From positions 2,170,001-2,234,000 of the forward strand of contig NC_063069.1 of assembly GCF_022605165.1 (NCBI RefSeq): DNA of 64,000 nt, given 5' to 3'. Below the pieces are notes generated by a model. That model worked only from the letters and a program-made list of their open reading frames with translations. It was not told the DNA's origin and searched no databases. Below are positions 23,366 to 33,920 of the stretch, piece after piece; within the stretch, counting starts at the first letter, position 1, and the number at the start of each line of letters is the position of its first letter. This stretch comes from Purpureocillium takamizusanense (lineage: Eukaryota; Ascomycota; Sordariomycetes; Hypocreales; Ophiocordycipitaceae). Made by a program: the position numbers and the translations under genes.

Positions 23366-24964
23366 TCAACGTCGTGAGAGGCCAACATCGAGACTGAGCG
23401 GCTTCCTCAAGAACCCTTCACTCGTCTTCATTTCTCCTTGCCTCAGGCATACGGAATACCTCCGCACCCATGTCGCCGCGATGAGCTTCATCTTCATCTC
23501 AGCCACATTCCTCCCAACACACGCCCGCGGGCCGTGACTGAAGGGGATGAAGGCGTTCTTCTGCCGAGGCGTCACCGCTTCCCACCGCTCTGGCCGGAAT
23601 TCCTCCGCATCAGGCCCCCATATCTCGGCGGAGTGATGGATCGTATAGGTAGGCACGCTGAGGACGGTGCCGGGTGGAAAGTAGTGGCCCAAGATGGTCA
23701 CGCCGGAGGAGTTGGCCGGCACCAGCCTCGGCAATCCGATGCCGGACGTGGAGTGATGACGGAGCGTCTCCTTGAAGACGAAGTCAAGATACTCGAGGTC
23801 GCGGATCATGTCGTGCGTGGGCACATCGACGCCGTCTGGGATGGCAGCATCTAGCTCATCCTGGAGCTTCTTCATCACACGCGGATGCCGGACCACGTAG
23901 TTCATCAGGGCGCACGACGAGTTGGAAGTCGTGTCGCTGCCCGCGATGAGTTGAGTGAGCGCCTCCGCCGTCAGCTCCTCCAGGCCCAGCGCCTCGCCCT
24001 TGTCGTCTCGCCCTTGCATCAGTCGTGCAAGCAGATCGGTGCGCTCCACGCTGGGCGGGTTTTCTATCCTGTCCTTGACCCTCGCGATCGCGATGCCGGC
24101 CAGGTTCTGCACCGCGTTGACGCCCTTGCTAAAGAAGGGATCCGGGAGATACTTTGCGTACGGTCTCAGCTGCGGTAGGCAACCCAGCGTTGCATTGACT
24201 TCCCCGCGTCGATTTAAAATGTCCACGGCGGGCAGGTACAGGGACGGTGCATCGGGGGACAGCTTGACCTCGGTCAGGTCGACACCCGCACGCAGCATGC
24301 CCAGCGGCTTGCCAAACGCCAAGTCCCCGATGATGTCAAAGGCGAGGAAGTTGAACCACGAGAGGCTGTCCAGGTGCGCCTCTTGGGCCCCCGCAGCGTT
24401 CTTTGATGGGCTCTCATCGATGAGCCGGTCGAGCTGGCTGACGAAGAGCCGCAGATTCTCCTGCATATAGGGCTCAAACTGAACGACGGACTTGGCGGAG
24501 AAGGTGTGTGACACCAGCTTGCGCTTGCGTGCGTGTTCAGCGCGAGACCGGGTCGAGAAAAGCCCCGGTCGAATGGACAAGAACGGCGCGTAGAAATCCC
24601 TGTAACCGTGGATCAGCAAGGCGACGCCCAACGAAAGCAAGGCCAGAACCCACGATTTCAGAAAGCCGTTTCCGTGACCGTATATGGCGGCTATGGCCGT
24701 CGTGTCGTCTTGGATACTGACATGATTTGGCTGGATCCGAATGACCTTGCCGTACTTCCGGTGGGCGTCGTCAACCGTTCTGTACCGCTTACCTCTGCGC
24801 GCAGCGAAAAAGAGCCACAGGTTTGAGAACTGTGCGCCAAAGGGAGCGGGAATACCTCGCAGATGGCTGTGCGTGACGAAGTACGAGTAAAGATAGGAAG
24901 CAACGACGAGACCCAACGCCACCGGGACGGCCCAGACGGAAAAGACGTGCTCGACTAGAGCCAT
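23366..24964 (-). CDS. Cytochrome P450 of the CYP53 type, benzoate 4-monooxygenase-like
   Basis: Two exons (24964-24654 and 24599-23366) give 514 residues. An N-terminal membrane anchor (about residues 10-32) is followed by text typical of fungal benzoate para-hydroxylases: GHGNGFLKS-DFY, RPGLFSTRSRAEHARKRK, LVSHTFSAKSV, LNRRGEVNATLGC and AKYLPDPFF. The oxygen-activation helix reads AGSDTTSNSS, the ExxR motif is ETLRHH, and the heme loop is PFSHGPRACVGRNVAE with the iron ligand Cys464. The expected reaction is benzoate to 4-hydroxybenzoate in the ER membrane with NADPH-P450 reductase, feeding the beta-ketoadipate pathway. The 54-base intron is a multiple of three and has no stop, so an unspliced reading is also open; only the spliced form matches the family. 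A TATA-like element lies about 100 bases upstream. Confidence 0.9.
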   Translation of the reverse strand: MALVEHVFSVWAVPVALGLVVASYLYSYFVTHSHLRGIPAPFGAQFSNLWLFFAARRGKRYRTVDDAHRKYGKVIRIQPNHVSIQDDTTAIAAIYGHGNGFLKSWVLALLSLGVALLIHGYRDFYAPFLSIRPGLFSTRSRAEHARKRKLVSHTFSAKSVVQFEPYMQENLRLFVSQLDRLIDESPSKNAAGAQEAHLDSLSWFNFLAFDIIGDLAFGKPLGMLRAGVDLTEVKLSPDAPSLYLPAVDILNRRGEVNATLGCLPQLRPYAKYLPDPFFSKGVNAVQNLAGIAIARVKDRIENPPSVERTDLLARLMQGRDDKGEALGLEELTAEALTQLIAGSDTTSNSSCALMNYVVRHPRVMKKLQDELDAAIPDGVDVPTHDMIRDLEYLDFVFKETLRHHSTSGIGLPRLVPANSSGVTILGHYFPPGTVLSVPTYTIHHSAEIWGPDAEEFRPERWEAVTPRQKNAFIPFSHGPRACVGRNVAEMKMKLIAATWVRRYSVCLRQGEMKTSEGFLRKPLSLDVGLSRR

Positions 24965-26377
24965 TGATGCTGCGCACAGACTGCGACCAAGGTCAGGTTG
25001 AAGATTTCTTCGGCGGCCAACAGGGTTCGACTGGCCCGAGCCGGTTCTCGCGCGAGGCCCATATATAAGGGGGCTGCGGGAGTCGCGGGCTAAAATACTG
25101 GATCGAATCCATGAGCATCTGTTCCTCACCACTGGCACCAGGCAGGCTTCTTTCTCCCCACATCGAATCAGGAATTTCTTCTTCCCATTACCCGTGAAGA
25201 CATCGTACCCCGCAAACGGCCCTGCTCCGCCGACCTCAGCCGCTCGGGGCGCGATGTCGGCTCTTGGGTGATGTGACGCCGCTTGCCAATGACGATGCAG
25301 ATGATTCGCGGCCGTCATCACCCGTGGCGGCTGAGATGACACGCACGCGGGCGAAGGGGGCCCCACGGCGGGACGCCCACGGGGGAACATGGGACTAGTC
25401 GAAGCCCAGGCCCAGAAGGCCCTCCTACGTCGTCATGAGCTCGGGATCCAGAGTTCCAGTCGGCAGCAATATAAACGACCTCGCACTGGAGAATACCCAC
25501 GCCCAGTCACAGAGGTCCACGGGTCCTCCATGGACGCCGTGCTACCGGATGCCTCATCTACGGCATAAATCCGGGAATAATGCCCACTGGAAGATGCCGG
25601 CTGTGATAAGCCCATGCGGTGCTACGGAAGGGGTAGGCTTGATGCAACGCCCTTTTTATGTCGACTTCCGTGACGAGCACGCTGCATGCGAACAGACAAC
25701 GCCTCGAGAAATATGACCACATGCCATGCACTGCTCATCGTTGTAGCCAGACTCGAGCGTGCCCGTCAACAACAACAGGACCGACCCCGCAGCAAGCGAG
25801 CAGGATTCGATGGGAACATGAAGGCGTCGTCGTCATCTTGACCGCCCCATGCCCCATATCTACACACCCCTCGATTCGAGTCCATGTCCCGCTGCAGCTG
25901 CCGACGACGATGGGAGACAGCTGTCTTAAATCCTGGGCCGCTAATGCAGCTCAACGTCTGCCCCGGCGGGGCTAGCAGCTGGGTGGCGCAGCCGCTATCG
26001 GCATCGGCACCTGATCATGGCAACATGGGACACGCAACCTTGCTTTGTTTTGTAATAAAGTGTTTCTTTACGGTCGACGCAAGAGTTCGTGCAACGAAGC
26101 GGATAATCCATTACGCCCCGAGGTCAAGGCGACAGTGGGTGAGATCGTTGTGCCTTGCAATGCATATGCCAAATTCTTTCTCCTTGCAAAGACCCTGTCT
26201 GATTCTTGCCGTCTCGAACTCCCGCGCCAAGAGTTACATGGACCACGCGTGCACTATATCCTCCCGTCAACTGCGTCTCCAGTCACGGCATACACCCTCA
26301 CCACTCCAGGAGACAGTTCGCGCCCTCAGTCTGCATAGAAAAGGCCTCCATCACATGCATGTGTCCATCAGCTGACA
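24965..26377. other. Gene-free stretch with the P450 promoter
   Basis: Apart from the P450 promoter at its left end, no reading frame here has coding character. Frames of 60-160 residues overlap on both strands and carry no motif. Confidence 0.5.
25061..25070 (-). promoter_or_regulatory. TATA-like element of the P450 gene
   Basis: ATATATAAGG on the plus strand, readable as CCTTATATAT on the minus strand, lies about 100 bases before the P450 start. A role as a TATA box is inferred from its position. Confidence 0.4.
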
Positions 26378-27010
26378 TCAACACTGTTCCTGAATGGTTG
26401 ACAGGCCCCACACATTGACATCGTCCTCGAGTTCATCATCCTCGTCATCGTCAAAGGAAGCCTTATCGTCAGCATCGTCATCTTCTTCACTCGCCACGTC
26501 CCTGTGTAGCATGTAGAAGGACTCAGTAGTCGGCGTGAATAGCCGGTGCGCCCTGTTCATCTGTTTTACATCGGGATCGGTGACGAGCTCAAAGCTGTCG
26601 TCCAGATTGCTGTTGATGGCGCGGCAGCTGTCATTGTCCGCCTCATAACCATCCATGCTGGATATAGTTTCCTCATCTGTAGAAAAGGCAGAAGAGGAGA
26701 TTGAATCGACCATCTCATCCACGGAACAGCAAATCTGAGCTTCTGCGCTGTCCATGGCTTTCGCCCGGAGAGATGGGAGGATGGGTGCATGGTTGGTTGA
26801 GCCTGAGAGGACTCCGGACCGCTGACGGTGGCCAACGTGTCGAGTGACTGCTTTGACGTGCTTCCACGCTGACGAAATGGTTCGTCTGGCCCGTTTCGCC
26901 AGAGAACCCCTTTCGGTAAGGCGGAATGCTTCTTCGCTGGTAATGCCTGTCTCAATCACCATGGTCGGACTATTGCCCCGACAGTCGCTGCGCGAGAGAC
27001 CTTGGTTCAT
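26378..27010 (-). CDS. Hypothetical protein with acidic C-terminus
   Basis: A single ATG-started frame of 210 residues, longer than chance frames around it and with no comparable frame on the other strand. The first third is basic (RLTERGSLAKRARRTISSAW, then VTRHVGHRQRSG). The middle is Ser/Asp-rich. The C-terminus is strongly acidic, with runs such as EEDDDADDKASFDDDEDDE, and ends VWGLSTIQEQC. No signal peptide or membrane segment is visible. I recognise no family. Such charge-segregated proteins are often nuclear or chromatin-associated, but nothing here proves it. Whether it is a real gene needs transcript or homolog evidence. Confidence 0.5.
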   Translation of the reverse strand: MNQGLSRSDCRGNSPTMVIETGITSEEAFRLTERGSLAKRARRTISSAWKHVKAVTRHVGHRQRSGVLSGSTNHAPILPSLRAKAMDSAEAQICCSVDEMVDSISSSAFSTDEETISSMDGYEADNDSCRAINSNLDDSFELVTDPDVKQMNRAHRLFTPTTESFYMLHRDVASEEDDDADDKASFDDDEDDELEDDVNVWGLSTIQEQC

Positions 27011-27729
27011 TTAGTATCGTGTATTGTCCATGGCACACGTAGGTTGGTATACCGTGAGACAGCATTCTCACAAAGGCCATTGTATAAAGTGTTGAGCTTT
27101 GTTTGAGCTTGGGCCAGGAGTCTGCCGGCCAGGATAAGTTGACCGTCTCCCCGCGTCCACGGCCGCCTCGTCAACCCCGGGCTTTGTTGACCACGAGCAC
27201 AACCTCAGAGGCCACGAAAGGTGAGGGGCATGAAAGAGCCACTGCGTATGTTGGACTTCTGAGCCACGGTAGACACCAAGCAGGCTGCGCAATGTAGAGG
27301 CTTCGGAAGAACAGCTTTGTCATGATTGTATAGGATCACGACATGTGTGGTAGTGGCAAGACTATTCAGGAGTCAGGAATATTGGTCTTTGTTGGCTTGC
27401 CCGTTTCTGCATGGCGGGCAGTGAATATGCCGTTCAAAGCGCGGTGACTGCAAAGGGTGCCCGGTTGTTTGAGTGAATTATTGGGGTGGCGCTGAACAGA
27501 AGGGAAAGACGGGAGAAAGAACGACAACGGCAATCAGCCATGGCCGATTTTATACCCTGGAGTCCCAAGAAGCTGCACAACTGCGCTTCTGAGCAATGGA
27601 GGAGTGAGTCACGGCTTCTAGAAAGTGTTTGCTCTTGATCATTTGGTGCAAGGTTGAAAGTGTCTGTTGTGACAGGATGAAGGTCCTATACGCGCATGCT
27701 TCAGTACGCGTGAACGTACTGCGGCGGCT
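27011..27729. other. Intergenic region before the biotin cluster
   Basis: No gene seen. It contains the 3' end of the BioDA gene and the 5' side of the acidic hypothetical gene. Confidence 0.55.
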
Positions 27730-30403
27730 CTAAGCTAGGCTCTGCTTCAGCAGTTCCGAAATCTGCCGGACACTCTTCTCCGATGTCTTCTGGCCCGTCA
27801 TTACATACAAGACGTTGCCGAGGACCCTGGAATGCACGTTCCATGGGCCCCCCTCACTCGACTCTTTTCCATTGGCGAGAGCTTCACGCAAGCCTAGCGC
27901 CGCATTGCTGCTGTACCCAGTGCCGGCGGCGTCGCGAAGATGGATAGACAGGACGTTGCCCAGCGCCCAAACGCCAGACACGCGCTTCGTGTTGCGCGAG
28001 AGATCCTCGATGAAGCGACGCGGCCATGACGACCAGACGCGGTCGGTACACGTAGCGCTGCCCTCCGAGGGAGTGGCAGTAGGAGAGCTTGACCATCCCT
28101 GGTTCTTGGCCCAGTCCCAGTCTCCACGCTGTTCCATTGCCTGCATCTCCTTTACCGATTCCAGAGCAACCTGGCAGCCTATGGGGTGGGCAGTGTAGCT
28201 GTGGCCGTGAAGCAGCGCGTCGGTCTTGTCGGTGCTGCTGAACACATCAAAGATGTGCTCCGAGGCCAAGGTGGTGCAAAGCGGCACCAGACCGCCAGTC
28301 AGCAGCTTCGCATGAACCGAAATATCTGGATGGACACCGAGGAACGACGACGACGTGAAGCGACCAAGCCGGTACAGGCCGGTAAAGACTTCGTCAAAGA
28401 TGATTGGCAATCCACTCCAGTCCTTGTCGTCCTTGGGCGCGGCGGCATCGTTTGATGTGCCGAAGAGGTGCGCCGAGCGGCGGATGACGTTGACGAGAGC
28501 GCGCTGGAACAGGGGGTCACTATGATGCGATTGTCAGCGAATGCTCCAGGAGTTGAATCAAGGGCACCTACACCAGCTCCATGCCGCCCGCACCGAGGAC
28601 GATGGGTTCCATGATAAGGGAGCCAAACTTTTGTCCCCGCTGGTGGAGTGCTTCTAGCGTTTTGGTAATGTATTCTTCATATCGGTGATGTTCGCCGCGC
28701 CTTTCCCTGCCCTCAACATCGAAGACGTCGCTCAAAGACGCGTACGACTGACCGTGCCCAATGTCCTTTGACAGGGCGTCGTTGACGGTGACGGACCATT
28801 TGCCATCTGCGCAGAGGACGGTGGGATAGTCGAACCAGAAGCCCTTGCCCTCGTACCACTCGACCTTTTCGTTGAACGCACAGGGCTCGGACATGTCCAT
28901 GGCGCCGATCGTATCACCGTGGTATCCGCCCTTGAGTCCCAGGACGCCGAGCTTCTGCTCGGTGCCCCAGCCGTACCGGACACGCGCCGCGCGCAGACCC
29001 ATCTTGACGGCGACCTCGGTGCCCGTGCTGCCGTTGTCGGAGAAGAAGACGCGGTTCATGCGCGGATTGCCCATGCCATCTAGGAGAAGCTCCGCGAGCG
29101 CCATAGCCGGCTGGTGCACGGCACTGGCGAACATGACGTGCCCGTAGCGGCCAGCCGCGTAGGCGGCGGCGAGGGTCAGCTGCGGGTTCGAGTGGCCGAG
29201 GCCTTGCGTCCACCAAGAGGCGGACCCGTCAAACGAGGAACGAAGCACGGGCTGATGATCCTGGGCGCCTTTCTTCTCGGGCACCAGGGTTTGGAAGTAA
29301 TCGCCGTGAGCAGAGTCGATGGTCATGATGTCCTTGGCGCCAACCAGGCTCTGCTGCGTGAAGGGATACCAGATATGCTGATGCGCCTTGGTGGCTAGCG
29401 ATTCGATGGAGGCGATGCGCTCGACATGGCGGCGGTCGAGGTGCTCGAGGACGCCGGAGATTACACTCTCGCAGTCCTTGCGGGCATAGTATTCTGACAT
29501 GGCTTCCGCATCCTCCTTGGCATCCTCGACCCGCCGAGGCGGCTCGAGCATACTCGTCACGGGGACGCCATGCCGCTTGGTGAAGTATTCCGTTAGGTAC
29601 TGGTAGTTTTCATACGTGGCGTCCTGGAAGAGCATGATAGACTCGACATCGTAACCGCGCATACGAAGCGACTCAAACGCCGAAATGGTCTGCGAGATGC
29701 CACCGAGGCGGGAGTCACCTATGAGCACGGTCGGAGCGCGCAGGGGAATATAGATGTCGGCCTGCGTGCTTCCTGACGGACCAGGCGAATGGACGCCCCC
29801 CGCGGTCTCTAGAAAGAGCCAGCCTTTGCCCTGCGCTGCGCACTCGGCGGCGAAATCGCGGCATTTCGCGAGGAGCGCGTCGTCGGAGGGAATGGGCTTG
29901 CGCCTGTTAGCAAGTGCGCTGTGTGTCGAGGCCCCAACCGTGGCAGCAAGAGCTCACCTGCCCTGATGCGAGAGCTGCCGTATGAGGGCTCACGGGAATG
30001 TCGTATTGGAAGAGCGTCTTATGCGCAACACCGTCCGCGAAGCGCCTGATATGACTGAATCAAGACGGATCAGATACACCTCGATCAGGGTGAGCTCATC
30101 TTTGTGGGGCCTTGGGAAGGGGAACACCTGCTGTCGTCAGTCATTGATCCGTTTGTTGCACATATTGGACGGCGTGTGAATTGGATTGAGGGGGGAGACT
30201 GGAGGCTCACACTTATCATCGGCTTCATCCGCCGACCCCGTCGACACCGGCTTGAGAAACGTCACGCGCTCATCATTCCAACGACGCCGGGCCGTCCTGC
30301 CGAGCAGCGTGGTGAAGACAGTCTTTCCGACATCCGTGTTCGCCCCAAAGACCTGGTACACGCGGAGCGAGCGCCAGAGCAACGAGGCAAGAGGCGTCTT
30401 CAT
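27730..30403 (-). CDS. bioDA: Bifunctional dethiobiotin synthetase / DAPA aminotransferase (BioDA)
   Basis: Four exons on the minus strand (30403-30213, 30054-29958, 29896-28572, 28519-27730) encode 800 residues. The N-terminal BioD part has the P-loop GANTDVGKT near residue 20, KPVSTG with a conserved Lys, FQYDIPVSPH, and ETAGGVHSPGPSG. The BioA aminotransferase begins at about residue 262 (HQHIWYPFTQQ). It has GSASWWTQGLGHSNPQL, FSDNGSTGTEVAVKM, GGYHGDTIGAM, IFDEVFTGLYRLG, and the PLP-binding Lys609 in HAKLLTGG. Together the domains convert 7-keto-8-aminopelargonate to DAPA (SAM as amino donor) and then to dethiobiotin (ATP and bicarbonate). The first dozen residues are basic and amphipathic (MKTPLASLLWRSLRVY), compatible with mitochondrial import. 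It is divergent from bioF. The start is the only ATG just ahead of the P-loop. Confidence 0.95.
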
Positions 30404-31137
30404 CGTGGGCTGGCTGGTTGCTCCCTCTCTCACTGGCTATCAATCAGCGTCAGGGACCTACGACCTCACAGCCCAACAAGCGGACCCTGGGGGGGGGGGC
30501 ATGAGCGGGTGTTGTTAAAAGCTCTGGGCATACATGCGTATTGCGGCTTGCGGCGCCAGCCCGCCCGCTGCCCCAGTGCCGTGCGGCGGCGCCAGATGGG
30601 CTCCAATTGAGCAATGAGCGGTTTTGTTGGGACCCACGCGTGTATCCATCCATGATCGACGGCTGGGACGGCGAGGGAGCGATGTGTCCCGGCTCCCAAC
30701 CGAGGCTCACTGTGACTCAACAGCGTTTAAGCCGGGGGCGCCATGGCTTGAGCCGACGAGAACCCCAAAGGCATGGTGCTTGCGGCCGTCCGGCCCGCAA
30801 CGGAACTCGCTGAGTGCTGGCATTGGGGACAAGAGACATTTTACCTTCTTTGCCCCTGGGAAGCAGCCAGCCAAGGGGGGTGGGAGGGGGCGATGGCGTC
30901 TCGGCACGAATAGGCGGTCCTGACTCCTGACGGATTGTGAACTGAAGACTGCCGGGCTTGGCCCACCCCCTTGAGTTTGACCCATAGCTAGGGGCAGGCT
31001 TGCTGGGCTACGACTAGCTCATGTCACGATGCTCTGGCGTGGTAAAGAATCGTAGAGTCAATCGTCGTAGTAGTTGACGGGCAGGACCGCTCGCATCAAT
31101 TGACGCTTGCCGTCTCGATCATCAACCCCCCGGGGCC
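30404..31137. promoter_or_regulatory. Divergent promoter between bioDA and bioF
   Basis: A 734-base gap between two outward-reading biotin genes, with no coding frame of its own. It contains an uninterrupted run of 11 G at 30489-30499 and other short G runs. Shared regulation of the two genes is likely from the layout. No known operator was recognised. Confidence 0.5.
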
Positions 31138-32540
31138 ATGGGGCAGCAGCATCTCGACGACGTCTTCGCCTCCCTGCTCGCCCGGCGCGGCACGCAGGGC
31201 CGCCTGCGCCGCCTGACCCTCCCGTCGCCCGGCTCCGTCGACTTCTCCTCCAACAGCTACCTCTCGCTGTCCTCCGACGCGGCCGTGCAAGCCTCGTACC
31301 TCGAGCGCCTCGGCCGCGCGTGCCACCAGGGGCACTTCTCGCTCGGCTCCGGCGGCTCGCGGCTGCTCGACGGCAACACGCCCGTCGCCGAGGCCCTGGA
31401 GCGGGAGATTGCGGCGTTCCACGGCGCGCCGGCCGCGCTGCTCTTCAACTCTGGCTTCGAGGCCAACACGGGGCTGTTCAGCTGCGCGCCGCAGAAGGGG
31501 GACGTGGTCTTGTTCGATGAGCTCATACATGCCAGCGTGCATGACGGGATGAGGCTCAGCCGCGCGCGGAGGGTGCCGTTCAGGCACAACTGCGTGCGCG
31601 GCGGCGACGACGGTCGTGACGGTAGTAGTAGTACCGGGTTGAAGAGCCTGGACGACCTGTTGACGGAGCTTACGAGCGGAGAGCAAGGCATTCAGAATGT
31701 CAAGACTGGAAGGTCGAACGTGTTCGTTGCGGTGGAGAGCGTCTACAGCATGGACGGGGACCTGGCACCCCTCAAAGACATCGTCGAGTGTGTCGAGAAG
31801 AGGCTCCACCACGGGAACGGATACATCATTGTCGACGAAGCGCACTCGACGGGCTGGATCGGCGGACGGGGAAGGGGGTTGGTCTCTCACCTGGGCCTCG
31901 AGTCCCGCGTCTGGGCGCGCGTGCACACGTTTGGCAAGGCCATGGGCTGTGCCGGTGGTAAGACTCTCTGCTCAAACTCGTCTCCCTCCAATCTTTCGAT
32001 CTGACTGACTTGTTGTCAGCTGCCGTGCTGTGCTCGCCGACGACGCGGAGCTATCTCATCAACTACGCCCGCAGCCTCATCTACACAACCGCCATGGCGT
32101 ATCCCGCGCTCGCCGGGATCCAGACCGCCTACGAATACCTCCAGAGCGGGCAGATCGAGCAGCGCCTCGACCACCTACGGCTGCTGATGAGGCACACGCA
32201 TCATGTACTCACGTCTCTCATTTCTCGTGCGAGGCCGACACGAGACATCCTGCACATCAATGAAGGACCGCCGCAATCACCCATCGTGCCGCTCTTCACC
32301 TCCAAGGCAAGGAGCCTCGGTCAGCACTGCCAGGAGAGGGGGTTCATGGTGCGCCCCATCGTGGCACCGACGGTGCCGGCAGGGACAGACCGCGTTCGCC
32401 TCTGCCTACACGCCGGAAATACGGTAGAGGAGGTAGAGCTGTTGTGCAACGCCGTCGAGGCGTGGGTGCGACAGCAGATGGAGACGCGGATACCTGTCGA
32501 GACAACCTACAGACGGTCACGGCAATCAAGTAAACTGTGA
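31138..32540 (+). CDS. bioF: 8-amino-7-oxononanoate (KAPA) synthase, peroxisomal
   Basis: Two exons (31138-31957, 32020-32540) give 446 residues of the alpha-oxoamine synthase family. Landmarks: DFSSNSYLSLS, GHFSLGSGGSRLLDGN, LFNSGFEANTG, DELIHASVHDGMRLSRA, YIIVDEAHSTGWIG, and the PLP-binding Lys267 in HTFGKAMGCAG. It condenses pimeloyl-CoA with alanine to make 7-keto-8-aminopelargonate, the substrate of the neighbouring BioA domain. The protein ends in Ser-Lys-Leu, the canonical PTS1 signal, so import into peroxisomes is expected, where beta-oxidation could supply pimeloyl-CoA. This agrees with published work on Aspergillus KAPA synthase. The first 400 bases of the coding region are unusually GC-rich compared with the rest. 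The gene is convergent with bioB, 64 bases away. Confidence 0.95.
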
Positions 32541-32604
32541 TTGAATTCAAGCGAACTGTATTCTTCTTGTTCTCTTTTCCGACTTCTTTTTGTTTTGCCT
32601 CTTC

Positions 32605-33920
32605 TTACTGCCGTGCGTCCATGTCACCGGCCTGGGCGGGAGTCTTGTCGAAGCTCTTCATGGGTGACAGTCCCCAGCGTCCAAACATGGCGCTGTCCTC
32701 GTCCCATCCGTTGCAGTCCGTCGTCAGCATCTTCTCACCGGTAAAGATGGCGTTGGCACCGGCCATGAAACACAGCGCCTGCTTTTCCTCGGACATGGTC
32801 TTGCGACCGGCGGCAATGCGGATGATGGTCGCGGGCATGAGGATGCGGGCGGTGGCAATGGTGCGTAGCATGCTCGTAAACGCAATGGGCGTCGTGTCGC
32901 CCAGGGGCGTACCCTTGATGGGTACGAGAGCGTTGACGGGGAAGCTCTCGGGGTGCGATGGCAGCGTCGACACGGTGTGCAGCAGACCGACGCGATCCTC
33001 CGACGACTCGCCGAGGCCGAGGATGCCGCCCGAGCAGACGTTGATGCCCGCATCGCGCACGTGGCCCAGCGTCTGCAGGCGCTCGTCGTAGGTTCTCGTG
33101 GTGATGACGGACGGGTAGAACTCGCGGCTCGTGTCGACGTTGTGGTTGTACGCCGTCAGCCCGGCCTCCTTGAGCTCCTTGGCCTGCTTGTCGTCGATCA
33201 TGCCGAGCGTGACGCACACCTCCATGCCCATGGCGCGCACGCCCTTGACCATCTCGGTGATGTTCTTGAGGCTCGTCTTGCGGCCGCGCATGTCGCGCCA
33301 CGCGGCGCCCATGCAGAAGCGGGTGCTGCCATTCTCACGGGCCTGGCGCGCGGCGGCGAGGACCGACTCGACGCTCTCGACGCGCTTTGCCTCGAGGCCG
33401 GTGCCCTTTTGGTAGCGCGTGGCCTGGGCGCAGTAGGAGCAGTCTTCGGTGCAGCCACCCGTCTTGATGTTCATGAGGGTGCACAGCTGCACCTCACCCG
33501 GGCTGTGGAACCGCCGATGCACGGTACTCTAGATGAAGCAAGCAAACCAATCAGAAACTTGCAGCCATCGCTGGTTGCATTGCATGCCCGACTTACAGCT
33601 TGATGCGCCAGCTCAAGGAGGGGCTGGTAGTAGATGGCGGAAATCTCCTGGCGCGTCCACGTGTTTCGCGGCGCCGTGGCGGCGACGGCATCGCGGAAGA
33701 CCTTGCTGGCCTCTGCTTTCCGTGACGGCTCAATGGCCTCGGGCGGCGCGGCGAGGTCGTGTGCCGCGGTCGGGGTGTCGACGAGCGTCGCGCCTCCGCG
33801 GGCTTGGAGTAGTTGGATTGCGGATGTCGTCGTCGTCGTCCAGGGCGCCTGGACCAAAGCTGTTGACCGACGTCCCGCACCGCGGAGGGGCGCCAGGGCG
33901 GCGACTGTGCGAGCCCTCAT
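32605..33920 (-). CDS. bioB: Biotin synthase (radical SAM)
   Basis: Two exons on the minus strand (33920-33597, 33528-32605) give 415 residues. The first 18 residues are Arg-rich and lack acids (MRARTVAALAPLRGAGRR), a good mitochondrial presequence, followed by an unconserved linker. The enzyme starts near residue 85 (NTWTRQEISAIYYQPLLELA). The 4Fe-4S radical-SAM motif is complete: GGCTEDCSYC with Cys134, Cys138 and Cys141. Further biotin synthase landmarks are FCMGAAWRD, YNHNVDTSREFYP, CSGGILGLGE, NALVPIKGTPLG and GANAIFTGEK. It inserts sulfur into dethiobiotin to make biotin, using SAM and a sacrificial 2Fe-2S cluster. The intron falls just before the conserved VHRRFHSP. It sits beside bioF as the third gene of the cluster. 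Confidence 0.95.

Noticed and set aside
25140..25390. Upstream extension of the P450 frame (about 140 extra residues)
   Set aside because: It only extends through the promoter without stops. The conserved membrane anchor begins at the methionine at 24964, and a TATA-like element lies inside the extension.
31096..31926. 276-residue minus-strand open frame
   Set aside because: It is antisense to bioF, whose frame carries all expected enzyme motifs.
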